Assembly: GCA_028867615.1 (NCBI GenBank)
Contig: JAGWGC010000002.1
Coordinates: 1 to 43,447, forward strand
Source: Nitrososphaerota archaeon
Lineage (GTDB): Archaea > Thermoproteota > Nitrososphaeria > Nitrososphaerales > Nitrosopumilaceae
DNA: 43,447 bases
Reading direction: 5' to 3'
Shown here: positions 9,069 through 19,255 of the stretch, in pieces
Position numbering within the stretch: position 1 is the stretch's first letter
How the letters are laid out: every line of letters begins with the position of its first letter
Notes under the pieces: generated by a model
Database searches by the model: none
Told to the model about the DNA's origin: nothing
Seen by the model: the letters and a program-made list of their open reading frames with translations, nothing else
Position numbers and translations under genes: made by a program

Positions 9069-9530
9069 ATGGTAATTATACTAACACCTAGATGCCTATT
9101 TTTTGTTACTATTACATCAAACCAAAAACCAGTTTACAAAAACAATCAGGATTGTGTCTTAGCATTAATATGTCATGATTTCAATAACCAAACCATGTCT
9201 ACAAATGAAAATCAAGTAACATACTTAAAATACAAAGAGTATGGCGATCTGCTCAAAGTTATTTTATATTCCTCCCAGTCAGTTCTTGGCGCAGTTCCTT
9301 TGATTTACCATTTGAACCATAGTGGCCAGAACATTATTTTCATACAGACAGGAACTATAGGTGGGAATGTGATTCATTATCTTGCAACAAATGGTCCCCC
9401 CACAAAAAAATTCATCGAATTAAAGCGGCTAACAGGAGATTATAATTTTGTAGAAAAAATTGGAACTGATGGAATGTCACTTTATATCCCAATTTTAGAA
9501 TTAGAAAAATCAAATCTCCAATTCCCGTAA
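9069..9530 (+). CDS. Hypothetical protein (probable start at MSTNENQ, ~9195)
   Basis: 153-aa ORF; coding-like from MSTNENQVTYLKYKEYGDLLKVILYSSQ. Confidence 0.5.
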   Translation: MVIILTPRCLFFVTITSNQKPVYKNNQDCVLALICHDFNNQTMSTNENQVTYLKYKEYGDLLKVILYSSQSVLGAVPLIYHLNHSGQNIIFIQTGTIGGNVIHYLATNGPPTKKFIELKRLTGDYNFVEKIGTDGMSLYIPILELEKSNLQFP

Positions 9531-9547
9531 GCTGTTTTCAATTTCAT

Positions 9548-9859
9548 TTATTTGAACACAAACTGTGGTCTTTCATCATAGCTACATTTTTCCAGAATCA
9601 GATTTTGATCAGGTCTTGGATGATTTCCCAATAGGGAACCAAATACTCTAATATTTCCTTCAAACTCTGCAATACAAAAATATTTTCCGTTCTTACTTGA
9701 AACTTCAACAAGTTTTGCATCTTTTGACACTTGTTTCCATGTTACATCTCCAAGACATTTATTGCAAAACTCGCTTGTAGGCCATACAAAATGTTGGCAT
9801 TTCATACAATAACTGCATACAAAGTTGTTGTTTCTCAACTCATCTTCAAATCGGGTCAT
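9548..9859 (-). CDS. DUF35-type zinc-ribbon/OB-fold acyl-CoA-associated protein
   Basis: MTRFEDELRNNNFVCSYCMKCQHFVWPTSEFCNKCLGDVTWKQV; ATG overlaps the thiolase TGA (ATGA). The track ORF 9548..9973 begins further upstream. Confidence 0.75.
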   Translation of the reverse strand: MTRFEDELRNNNFVCSYCMKCQHFVWPTSEFCNKCLGDVTWKQVSKDAKLVEVSSKNGKYFCIAEFEGNIRVFGSLLGNHPRPDQNLILEKCSYDERPQFVFK

Positions 9860-10965
9860 GATTCTAACACCAATACAGTTGATGACGTGGAACCTGCAGA
9901 CATGTTGTGAACAAGTCCAGTTTGTGCACCGTCTACCTGTCTTTTCCCTGCCTTGCCACTTAGTTGTTGGCATATTTCTACAACTTGTGCTATTCCGGTT
10001 GCACCAAGTGGATGTCCTGCTCCAATCAGTCCTCCTCGCGGGTTTACTTTTTTGTTATTTGTATCATGTAAATCTCTGACAAGTTTTGATCCCTGTCCAT
10101 TTTGACAAAATCCCATGTCTTCCAGTTCTATGATCTCACAGATGCTAAACGCATCATGGAGTTCAACAACATCAATATCACCAGCAACCTTGTTGGACAT
10201 GCGGTAAGCGTCGCCAACCGCACTTTTTGTAGATTCCATGGATGTCAAGTCATTATTTTTTGTAAAACTTGCAGAAATGGTCTTCTGGCCAATACCAGAT
10301 ATCCAAATTGGCATATCTGTAAATTTTTTTGCTTTTTCTTCTGAGCAGATCACAACAGCTGCTGCACCATCACATGGCATCGAACAGTCAAGTAACCGTA
10401 GATTTTCAGTGAGGCGTTTAGAGTGCATTACATCGTCAATCGAAAATGGTTTCTCAAAATATGCATGTGGATTATCCAATGCATTTCTGTGATTTTTTAC
10501 AGATACGTATGCCAGATCTTCAAGGGTTGTACCATATTTTCTCATATGTGCACTTGTAAACATGGATGACCAAAAAATTGGATGCCTATATTCGCCACGT
10601 GATGTGTCCCAGTTTAGAACAAGGCCCGGATTGTCTGCTTTATCAGCTCCCACAACAAGTGCAACATCTGCAAGTCCAGAGGACACATATGCATATGCTG
10701 AAACCAAAGAGTTGGTACCTGAATTACATAGACTTTCAACAGAATGTGATATTTTTGGTTTAATTCCAGATAATTCTGATATGATGTTTGCAAGATAGTT
10801 GCGATTTGCGTTTGTAGATGTAAGTACAACATCAATATCATCCTGTTCCAGATTCTTGGCATTCTCAAAAATTGGTCTGATTGATGAGAGCATCATGGAT
10901 TCAAGTGGTTTTTCGCTCTTGTTGAACTTGGTTACGCCTACAGCAGTAATTGCCACTTTTTTCAT
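9856..10965 (-). CDS. SCP2/acetyl-CoA acetyltransferase-type thiolase
   Basis: ESLCNSGTNSL (catalytic Cys region), ELHDAFS, GGLIGAGHPLGATG motifs. Confidence 0.85.
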   Translation of the reverse strand: MKKVAITAVGVTKFNKSEKPLESMMLSSIRPIFENAKNLEQDDIDVVLTSTNANRNYLANIISELSGIKPKISHSVESLCNSGTNSLVSAYAYVSSGLADVALVVGADKADNPGLVLNWDTSRGEYRHPIFWSSMFTSAHMRKYGTTLEDLAYVSVKNHRNALDNPHAYFEKPFSIDDVMHSKRLTENLRLLDCSMPCDGAAAVVICSEEKAKKFTDMPIWISGIGQKTISASFTKNNDLTSMESTKSAVGDAYRMSNKVAGDIDVVELHDAFSICEIIELEDMGFCQNGQGSKLVRDLHDTNNKKVNPRGGLIGAGHPLGATGIAQVVEICQQLSGKAGKRQVDGAQTGLVHNMSAGSTSSTVLVLES

Positions 10966-11942
10966 TTCATATCACTTGCAAGAGTCTTGACAAGAAGTTC
11001 AAAAGATTTTTTTACATCTCCTACTGGGTTGAATTGAAGTATGGGTAAATCTATCCCTGTCTCAACAAACTGTAATATTTTTTGTCGTACATCTTCAGGT
11101 GCTCCACATACTGACAGAGAGTTTACCATGTCATCTGTTACAAATACGTGGTTTCCGCTGAGGCCATTTTTTGCATATTCTTCAAATATTTCATCTGTCT
11201 CTTTTTTGAACCCATTTGATGCTAGAAATTGGCGGTAAATTGTTCCAACTGAAACATAAAACGCAATGGTTTTCTTGGCACGAATAATTGATTTTTCAGA
11301 ATCGTCTGAAACACATGTTATTAATTGACATGCAACATCAATTTTTCTTTTGGATTGCATTTTTTTAATTGTTGTTTTTAATTCATGTAGTGGTCGCAGA
11401 TAAAAAATCACCCCGTCTGCAATCTCCCAAGTGAGTTCCACCATCTTTTGGTTTATTGCTGCAACATAAATTGGAATTTTTATTCTTCTAGGTTTGATCA
11501 AAAGACCAAAGTTTTTCAAGTGGAAAAATTTGCCATCATATGATACTCTTTCCCCCGACATAGCAAGACGTATCACATCAACACATTCCCGCATCCTATG
11601 CAGCGGATTCTCAAACTTGATGCCATGCCAATCCTCTACAATTTGTTTACTACTTGTACCAAGCCCTAACATGAACCGTCCATCTGATATAACATCAAGT
11701 GTAGCAGCCGACATGGCTATCAATGCTGGACTACGGGAATAGATATTGATGATAGACGAGCCTAACTTCGGCTTGTTTGCAATACCTGATACATGTGATA
11801 AAATAGAACAACAATCCATTCCCCATGTCTCTGGAACCCAGATGGAATCTACACTGTATCCGCTCAGTGTTTTTGCACAGTCAAAAATCTCTTCAACCGA
11901 CAAGAGAGAGCCCAGACTAAATCCAAGTCTCATGTTATTCAC
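10962..11942 (-). CDS. LLM-class (luciferase-like, F420-dependent) oxidoreductase
   Basis: 326-aa ORF; SIWVPETWGMDCCSILSHVSGIANKPKLGSSIINIYSRSPALIAMSAATLDVISDGRFMLGLGTSSK. Confidence 0.85.
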   Translation of the reverse strand: MNNMRLGFSLGSLLSVEEIFDCAKTLSGYSVDSIWVPETWGMDCCSILSHVSGIANKPKLGSSIINIYSRSPALIAMSAATLDVISDGRFMLGLGTSSKQIVEDWHGIKFENPLHRMRECVDVIRLAMSGERVSYDGKFFHLKNFGLLIKPRRIKIPIYVAAINQKMVELTWEIADGVIFYLRPLHELKTTIKKMQSKRKIDVACQLITCVSDDSEKSIIRAKKTIAFYVSVGTIYRQFLASNGFKKETDEIFEEYAKNGLSGNHVFVTDDMVNSLSVCGAPEDVRQKILQFVETGIDLPILQFNPVGDVKKSFELLVKTLASDMK

Positions 11943-12646
11943 TTGGAAAAAATGAATTTTTCATATTTGTTGGTTTTGATAAGTGACTCGCATTCTTCCA
12001 TATCCTTGTAGGAATCAACAGATTTCCAAAAAACCCGGTCATATTTTATTGCATGTAACATTCCAGATTGAGAAAGAAGTGGAAATGTAGTGCTTTCAAG
12101 ATTGCCATTTTTTGGCAGGTGCTTTAAAATATTCTTATTTAGATAATAGACACCCGCATTCATCCAATAATTAGACATCTCAGGTTTTTCTTCAAATCGC
12201 TCAACTTTTGTTCCGTCAAGATGAACAATTCCAAATGATGTCCTAAGTGGTATTACCGCAACAGAATTGGAATGAGTTTTTAGTTTGTTCAAATCAATAT
12301 CAGTTAAGATATCGCCATTTATAACAAAAAAATTCTCGGCATCAATATACTTGCTTGCTTTTTTTATTGCGCCTGCAGTACCAAGAGGTTCGGTCTCAAT
12401 CGAGTATTCTAGATGCACTCCGAGGTTTTTGCTTTCCAAGTATTTTATCACTTGATCTGCCTTGTAGCCTGCACAGACTATAATATCATTTATTCCAAAT
12501 TTCTTAAAATAACGTATTTGCCATTCAATAATCGGATAATTATAAATTGGTATCAAAGGTTTTGGCAAGTAATCCGTCAATGGCTTGAGTCGCTTGCCAA
12601 ATCCTCCGGAAAGAAGTATTGCTTTCATAGATAAAGAATTTTTCAA
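11939..12646 (-). CDS. NDP-sugar nucleotidyltransferase
   Basis: MKAILLSGGFGKRLKPLTDYLPKPLIPIYNYPIIEWQIRYFKKFGINDIIV; glucose-1-phosphate nucleotidyltransferase signature. Confidence 0.9.
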   Translation of the reverse strand: MKNSLSMKAILLSGGFGKRLKPLTDYLPKPLIPIYNYPIIEWQIRYFKKFGINDIIVCAGYKADQVIKYLESKNLGVHLEYSIETEPLGTAGAIKKASKYIDAENFFVINGDILTDIDLNKLKTHSNSVAVIPLRTSFGIVHLDGTKVERFEEKPEMSNYWMNAGVYYLNKNILKHLPKNGNLESTTFPLLSQSGMLHAIKYDRVFWKSVDSYKDMEECESLIKTNKYEKFIFSK

Positions 12647-12695
12647 TTTGAATTAAAAGATTTGGAAAAACCCCGCATTGGATATTCTGAAAAAT

Positions 12696-12836
12696 TCAAG
12701 GGTCATTAGCAGGTTTTTTCTCGGTGAGGTAATAGTGTAATTCAGTATAACATTCCACGCAATACTCTTGGTCACCAGTATGCTCACAATCATATATTTT
12801 ATTTACATCCTGACCGCATTTGGAACAATTTACCAC
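12696..12836 (-). CDS. 46-aa zinc-binding miniprotein (GTG start)
   Basis: Manual translation VVNCSKCGQDVNKIYDCEHTGDQEYCVECYTELHYYLTEKKPANDP*; two CxxC pairs; below the track size limit. Confidence 0.5.
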   Translation of the reverse strand: MVNCSKCGQDVNKIYDCEHTGDQEYCVECYTELHYYLTEKKPANDP

Positions 12837-12908
12837 ATAGTTAATTGCATGGTCTTGTCTTTGAATATTTCTTTGAATTGATATTTTGCCTAATGAACAC
12901 TAGGAAAT

Positions 12909-13286
12909 CTATGATTTTCGTATTTTGATTGCACCCAAGATGGCAATTATGATGCCTATGCCCAAAACGGCGCCCATCTCTCTGATGGCGCGGGTGTCTT
13001 GAGATTGGGCGCTCTGCATTGCAACAATTATTCCAGTACCGGCAAGTATCAGGGCACCTCCAATTATTATCAACATACCTAGTTTTTTAGATGGTTCCTT
13101 TCTAGTTATGAAAAAAGAGATTATCAGCATTGCCGATGGAATTATTCCAAAGACTGACCCTCTTACAGATACATCCATTGGAAGAAATCCTATTTTACTA
13201 CCATTAGCCGCAATTACATCTGCGCCATAGATGCAAAGCATTGCTATGGATATCAAAGACATTGCAATTGCAACCTTTAGTTTCAC
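12909..13286 (-). CDS. Small integral membrane protein (~4 TM)
   Basis: 125-aa ORF with four hydrophobic segments. Confidence 0.65.
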   Translation of the reverse strand: MKLKVAIAMSLISIAMLCIYGADVIAANGSKIGFLPMDVSVRGSVFGIIPSAMLIISFFITRKEPSKKLGMLIIIGGALILAGTGIIVAMQSAQSQDTRAIREMGAVLGIGIIIAILGAIKIRKS

Positions 13287-13353
13287 AACTAGGCGTTTTT
13301 TTTACAACTAATAAACCTTAGATTAGAAAACCCAAAGACGCTAAATGATAGCC

Positions 13354-14094
13354 TCAATGAAGTGTCTTGATAATGTTAATGATCATATCGCCATAAACAA
13401 GTTGGATGATAAATCCACCAAAAATATAGATCATGTATGGGATTCCAGGTGTAACCCATGTATCAGAAGAGGAGCAAAATTCTTCATTGTCGGCATTCTT
13501 TAATGCAAAGTCCAACTTGCGCGAGTCTCCTTCTCTTTTTTCAATGGAAAAACTAAATTTTGGGTTTTTTGAACGATGTCCTACAAACATGGCAATTATT
13601 TTGGTTTTTTTGGTATCATTTTCAAAGCCCTTGAAGATATCTTCATGTCTTAGTATTGATACAGTGTTTCTTGTTACGTTTATCATCACTGGAATTATCG
13701 AAAGCAATACAGTGTTAAACAAGGTAGTAAATGGATTCACCTGAGAAATAGAGAAGGTAGATTCTGGAGCAAGTGCTGCTAGAACAATCAGTGCAAAAGC
13801 ATCCGCACCTCCAAAAAAACCAATGCGCCAAACAAATATGGCAACAGGCGCTATGATTAGTGAAATTCCAATTGTGACAAGAGAATTAAACACGTTAGGC
13901 GTGAAAAATAAAAGTAACACTGCCAGTCCACCAAATATCATCCATATTCTATCATCTATCTCTCTCTTTTTGATGTCTGTGTATGATGCTATTCCTAACA
14001 TTAGTAGTGCCAAGGCAATTCTAATATCAATTACATCAAGAGGCATTACTAACGATGAGAGAGTTACATTCATCAATAAATTAAGATTTCTCAA
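13354..14094 (-). CDS. Type IV prepilin/archaellin peptidase (A24 family, FlaK/PibD-like)
   Basis: Polytopic; ASYTDIKKREIDDRIW and FFGGADAFALI carry the paired aspartate motifs (xxD, GxxD) of A24 peptidases. Confidence 0.8.
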   Translation of the reverse strand: MRNLNLLMNVTLSSLVMPLDVIDIRIALALLMLGIASYTDIKKREIDDRIWMIFGGLAVLLLFFTPNVFNSLVTIGISLIIAPVAIFVWRIGFFGGADAFALIVLAALAPESTFSISQVNPFTTLFNTVLLSIIPVMINVTRNTVSILRHEDIFKGFENDTKKTKIIAMFVGHRSKNPKFSFSIEKREGDSRKLDFALKNADNEEFCSSSDTWVTPGIPYMIYIFGGFIIQLVYGDMIINIIKTLH

Positions 14095-14384
14095 ATTTAT
14101 TTACTGATATGCCTAATTATTTGGAATCATTTTTCAGCGAGCATAACTCTCTACACATGGAATCAAATCTTTCACACTGATATAGTGTCACCAAATAATT
14201 TCACATACCACAAAATTATGTAAAATAATATCTTTGTATATTTGCACATCTCACAATGTTGTTCGAGATTAGATGCAAACATGGATTCAACAGCATGATA
14301 ACCTCATAAACTCCATGTAACTTTATGACATTTCCACAATATCTTATGCCTATTTCACATGTCCAAAGTTTTCAATTCAATAAC

Positions 14385-14435
14385 ATGCCATTATGAAACC
14401 ACTATGATTTCTCAGATGAAATCATTATGTGGCAT
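14385..14435. other. Intergenic interrupted inverted repeat
   Basis: ATGCCA (14385-14390) with TGGCAT (14430-14435), and ATGATTTC (14404-14411) with GAAATCAT (14418-14425). Confidence 0.45.
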
Positions 14436-14851
14436 AATAACAAAATGTCGTTAAAATGCAATAATTTGGAATTGCCCGTACCGTCTAAAATTTGATTTTT
14501 AACAAAAATATTCCCAAACAAGGCATAGCCCCTGTTTGCGTTTGTTTATTTTATACAAACAATTGCTCATATCACTGTACGATTCTACATCACTATGATG
14601 AATTCCCTCTCATTGACCACGAATGATAAAACAATTGTCAATGGCATTAGACAAAAAAGGAATGTCATGGGATCAATCTACTTATATACTTATAACAATA
14701 GAATCCGATCTACAATGTCCCCCTGTTCGGAATTCAAATCATGTCAAATTGTGGGCAGTTTCATGCTCAAAATAGATAAAATCGCATCATCGTCTTGTCT
14801 TTTGACACATTATTTAGATCATGAATTTTCTAGTTTTAGGAGTGTTTTGCT

Positions 14852-15664
14852 ATGAATACTGAAGAAGATCTATTTTCAACATTGAAGTACTTTGGTTTGG
14901 AAGGAGATGATGCCAAGATTTACTTGGGTTTACTCCGAACTGGAGAGGTCACGGTCGGAAGCCTTTCTGCAAAACTAGATGTGGACAGAGGTAAGGCATA
15001 CAGAGCACTTACAAAGTTACGGAACCTAGGGTTGATTACAACCACGTTATCAAATCCTACGATTTGTAAATCTGTAAACCCAGAAGAAGCATTCCGGGGA
15101 ATCATACAGAAAAAACAAGACGAGATTACAACGATGGAAAAACTATCAAAACAAGTTGTCGCAAACCTCGAAGAGCTAAAACGCCCAACTCCAGACAATT
15201 CCATGTCGTCATTTTCAATCATACAGGGTAGATCTAACATTTATGCAAGAATTGGAAAATTGGTAAACGAGGCAAGTGATGTTGTATATGTGGTCAGTAC
15301 TGTAGAAGACATAATGAGAATGTACCATACCGCAATACCTGAAAAGATAAAAGATTGTATCAAAAGAGGCGGAGAAGTTAGAATAATCACCGAAGTTGAA
15401 AACAAACAGGCGATCAGCTTGGTGCAAAAACTTGGTGCAACTGACACCCGAGTAGGCAAGCTGCCCTCCAAGGGAAGAATGGTTGCAGAAAAAGACAAAC
15501 AGATTGTAATGTCTGGGTCAATGAAAGGTACCATGGATCTAAATGATGATGCAGATTCCATAGTTCATACCAACTCTACAGAGATTGTAAACAACATCTT
15601 TAGTCTATGTGAGCATTTGTGGAAAAAATCAAAACCTATTGAAGTTGCATATCAATCAGCATAA
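14852..15664 (+). CDS. TrmB-family transcriptional regulator
   Basis: DDAKIYLGLLRTGEVTVGSLSAKLDVDRGKAYRALTKLRNLGLITTT wHTH followed by coiled coil and a TrmB-like C-terminal domain. Confidence 0.85.
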   Translation: MNTEEDLFSTLKYFGLEGDDAKIYLGLLRTGEVTVGSLSAKLDVDRGKAYRALTKLRNLGLITTTLSNPTICKSVNPEEAFRGIIQKKQDEITTMEKLSKQVVANLEELKRPTPDNSMSSFSIIQGRSNIYARIGKLVNEASDVVYVVSTVEDIMRMYHTAIPEKIKDCIKRGGEVRIITEVENKQAISLVQKLGATDTRVGKLPSKGRMVAEKDKQIVMSGSMKGTMDLNDDADSIVHTNSTEIVNNIFSLCEHLWKKSKPIEVAYQSA

Positions 15665-15757
15665 GGTTTTCCAGATTTATTAGTTTTAGAAGTTTAAATT
15701 TCGTTCAGATTAATCACACACCATCTTATATCATGTTTTAAGGTATTTTTCCTAGTA

Positions 15758-18178
15758 TTGAGGACCATACTTCTAATTCTAATTATAATTTTCAGTGTTG
15801 GAATCATGAAATCATATGCTGATAATGATTACAGTTTTGGAGTCAGGATAATGCCTGAGAAACTAATCGAGAATTCGGATGGAATATTGCAAGTTTATGC
15901 GTTACATGGTGGTCACATCTACCCACAAAAAATTGATAATATGGTATTTTCTTCGACAGATTCTTCAGTTGTTCAGGCATCTAAGATGGAAAACAGTAGT
16001 GATAGTTTTATCACAAACATCAAATTAAAGACGTTAGGACAAGGAAGTGCAAAGATCGAGTTGGGTGCACCGGGCTTTATCTCACAAGAAATTCCAATAA
16101 CAGTGTATGGAAACGAAAATTATCCTATCAAATTATTGGTACGATCTACACCATCAACTTTTTCAATCAATGGACCACGTGTAGGATATTTTACTGTTGA
16201 ACTTATAAACAACAATAATTCTCCTGCGATTGCAAAAGATGACATTCTTGTAAATGTGGAAACAGCAGATAATAGAATAATCACATTGACAAATACACAG
16301 ATTTTGATAAAAGCTGGAGAGTATTATGGAATAGGAAAATTTGAAGTAAAACAAATGGGAACCACACAAATATTCGCATCAACAAATTCGCTCCAGTCTG
16401 CAAGTACCACCATAATTGTCAGTCAGACTGATACGCCAACAATACACTTGTACGTATTTCCTCAAAAGATCAATAACTACCAGTCTTCCATATCCTATGC
16501 AGTTGCACAATTAACAGATGCTTCTGGAAATCCAACCCCGGCAAAAGAAGACATTGTGATTCCTGTGACAATAAATGATCCTAATGCAAATTTGACAAAT
16601 TCTAGTCCCATAATACAAAACATAGAATCAAATACGCCAATAATAATTAAAAAAGGATCCTATTGGGGATATACAAACATAGCTGTGAATGCAGCAGCAA
16701 ATGGAACATACAATGTTTTATCATCAGCACCAAATGGATATATCAATGCAGGACCGAGTCAAGTAACAGCTTTTACAACAAAGTTTTACGATGACAAGTC
16801 TGCCAGACTTGATATTTTGCCAATATTGGCAACTGGAAAAGATGAACTAATAGGGATTTTACATCTGGAGGACAAGAATGGTAATCCTATAATAGCAAGT
16901 CATGATATGCAGGTAGAAATTGATTCATCGGATGCAACCGCACTAGCAGTTGACAAAGTCATGCTAAACAAAGGATCAGGTGCAGCTCTAGTATTTGCCA
17001 AAGTCGGCACAAGCATACCAACTTCCATATCATTACATGTTGTTACATATGATGATCAAACAATTTCTCCGGTAATTTCATTACCGGTAAGCAATTCGTT
17101 TAAACTTATAGCGCAACCCTTGGTGCCAAACATATTGAGCAATACCAACTTTCCTGTTGCCATATACCAAGCAGATTCTTCAGGAATACCGGTTTACTTC
17201 TCAAATGACTCCATTCTCAAAGTTATAGATGATGGACATTTTTCAATCCAGCAAGTTGTAATTCACAAAGGCGACCCGCTAATCTTGGCAAATGCTAGTT
17301 CTTCAAAGACTGGTACTTCAACCATAAATCTAATTTCTGATAATTATCAGACTTCTATGACTCTACAGACAGTCAACAATTCGCCATCGCAGGTAGTATT
17401 GGATTATTTGAATCCAATTTTTATGAATATGAAAAATACTATGATAGCGCAGATTTTTGATTCCGGCTCAAATTCAGTATTTGCCCAAAAGGATATCACT
17501 CTAAAACTCATTTCAAGCAACAAAGATGTTTTAACACTTCCTGAAAATATTACAATTGCAAAAGGGCAATATTATGCAACACTTAACCTAACTCCAAACG
17601 CTGTAGGAACATCGCAGATATCGATACTTGCAGACGACATGCCACTTTCCACTTACCAAATTACAGTGAACAGTCTATCTCCCACATTGAGTATAGTATC
17701 TCCAAGATCTACCCTGCCTGGAGAATCATTAATTGCAAATGTTACGGTACAATATCACGGATACCCACTAAAGAATATGAAGATACAGTGGAAGACACAT
17801 GGTGCCATTATTCAGAATAGCGATACAGTGACAAATCAGAATGGAACCGCAAATATTGTCTTATTGGCAAATTCCAATAGTAGTACCATAAATCTAAATG
17901 TCAATGCAACGGGTTTAGGATATATCCCATCTCATGCAAGTGCAATGATAGATATCAACGGAACTGGCGGAGACATTCCAGGTACTAATGTAACTGCAGC
18001 GAAACTGTCATCACTTGGAAACATCCAGACAAATTTGAAAACATTCAAGGTTGGAGGAATTGACACGTTACCAATAATGGTACTTGGCACAATTGTAATA
18101 AGCGGCGTTTTAATCAAGAGAAAGAGTTTACCATCATTTAAGAAAATATCATCTCGTGCAAATATGCAATCAAAATAA
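15758..18178 (+). CDS. Large secreted, C-terminally anchored surface protein with Ig-like repeats (TTG start)
   Basis: 806 aa; signal peptide, repeated beta-rich modules, C-terminal TM GTIVISGVLIKRKSLPSFKK. Confidence 0.8.
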   Translation: MRTILLILIIIFSVGIMKSYADNDYSFGVRIMPEKLIENSDGILQVYALHGGHIYPQKIDNMVFSSTDSSVVQASKMENSSDSFITNIKLKTLGQGSAKIELGAPGFISQEIPITVYGNENYPIKLLVRSTPSTFSINGPRVGYFTVELINNNNSPAIAKDDILVNVETADNRIITLTNTQILIKAGEYYGIGKFEVKQMGTTQIFASTNSLQSASTTIIVSQTDTPTIHLYVFPQKINNYQSSISYAVAQLTDASGNPTPAKEDIVIPVTINDPNANLTNSSPIIQNIESNTPIIIKKGSYWGYTNIAVNAAANGTYNVLSSAPNGYINAGPSQVTAFTTKFYDDKSARLDILPILATGKDELIGILHLEDKNGNPIIASHDMQVEIDSSDATALAVDKVMLNKGSGAALVFAKVGTSIPTSISLHVVTYDDQTISPVISLPVSNSFKLIAQPLVPNILSNTNFPVAIYQADSSGIPVYFSNDSILKVIDDGHFSIQQVVIHKGDPLILANASSSKTGTSTINLISDNYQTSMTLQTVNNSPSQVVLDYLNPIFMNMKNTMIAQIFDSGSNSVFAQKDITLKLISSNKDVLTLPENITIAKGQYYATLNLTPNAVGTSQISILADDMPLSTYQITVNSLSPTLSIVSPRSTLPGESLIANVTVQYHGYPLKNMKIQWKTHGAIIQNSDTVTNQNGTANIVLLANSNSSTINLNVNATGLGYIPSHASAMIDINGTGGDIPGTNVTAAKLSSLGNIQTNLKTFKVGGIDTLPIMVLGTIVISGVLIKRKSLPSFKKISSRANMQSK

Positions 18179-18249
18179 GACCGGTCAAACACACGAGTGT
18201 TTAAATTTTCAAAAATAACGTGTTCCAATAATTAAATCAAACACAAGTC

Positions 18250-18264
18250 TGTTCAATGCGAACA
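18250..18264. promoter_or_regulatory. TGTTC-N5-GAACA inverted repeat upstream of the CBS-like gene
   Basis: TGTTCAATGCGAACA; matches the architecture of 27336-27350. Confidence 0.45.
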
Positions 18265-18353
18265 TACTAGAAAATATCATTTCAAAGTTTTAATTAAGAT
18301 TTATGAAGTCAGACATTCGTACAAGCAAACATTTCATCTCAGGAGCATTTTAG

Positions 18354-19241
18354 ATGATCAATGGATTTTTATCCGATTTACATGGTATGATATATAATAA
18401 AATAAAAAATCATGATAAAAAAGAATCAATACTTTTTTCTCCTTCCACGTTGGGCAAGGATCTCGATCATTGTACAATCGAGGAAATTTTACCACACTTG
18501 TTGGTATATTCATCAATGGCAACAATTGAAAGCAAGGAAAAAATCTGGGTGGCAACATCTATGCTGGTACGCTTTCTTGCAACACATACCAATAATTTGG
18601 TAGTAATGGAAGATGATACACCTGTTGGAATGGTCGGGAGTAGAGAAGTTTTACAAGGCTTGTATTCAAACTCTACTCATGCTTTTTTTTCAGAACAGGC
18701 AGTAAATAACATCATGAACAAAGATTTGGAAATGGTATCAGCAAAAATGCGAGTTTACGACTTGCTAAAAAGAATGAATGACACTAGAAGAGATTTTGCA
18801 TTAGTGCAAACAACAGATGGTGAGTTTTCAACAATATCCGCAAGACGACTACTAGAGGTTGGAATACTGTGCGATACGAAAATAAAAGTTGCTGACATAC
18901 CTTCAAAAAAAGTGGTTACTTTTCAAAAAGAAGATAGCATAGGTTTTCTCGTAGGCGAAATGTTAAGAAACAACACCGATGTTGTGATCTTGGAGAAGAC
19001 ACCACTGTTTGTTACTCCGCAGATAATATTTGAGAAAATATCTGAATTAAGTTATCTTGAGGATGTCAACGATTTTCTTGATTCCAAGGCAAGCATATTG
19101 AATTTGAAGAATGGTAGAATAATATCTGATAATATCACCGTACCTGAAATGTGTAAGATAATGCTAGGAATGAAAAATGCATTTGTAATGACACAGAATA
19201 ACGTGTTGACTCCCTGGGACTTGATTACGACATTAGCATAG
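18354..19241 (+). CDS. CBS-domain-like protein
   Basis: 295 aa; THTNNLVVMEDDTPVGMVGSREVLQGL, and similar repeated CBS-like units. Confidence 0.65.
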   Translation: MINGFLSDLHGMIYNKIKNHDKKESILFSPSTLGKDLDHCTIEEILPHLLVYSSMATIESKEKIWVATSMLVRFLATHTNNLVVMEDDTPVGMVGSREVLQGLYSNSTHAFFSEQAVNNIMNKDLEMVSAKMRVYDLLKRMNDTRRDFALVQTTDGEFSTISARRLLEVGILCDTKIKVADIPSKKVVTFQKEDSIGFLVGEMLRNNTDVVILEKTPLFVTPQIIFEKISELSYLEDVNDFLDSKASILNLKNGRIISDNITVPEMCKIMLGMKNAFVMTQNNVLTPWDLITTLA

Positions 19242-19255
19242 GAGAATGAACAAGC

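Noticed and set aside
14595-14855. 86-aa ORF directly upstream of the TrmB gene
   Set aside because: Overlaps the TrmB start and covers what looks like promoter/leader sequence; no protein-like features.
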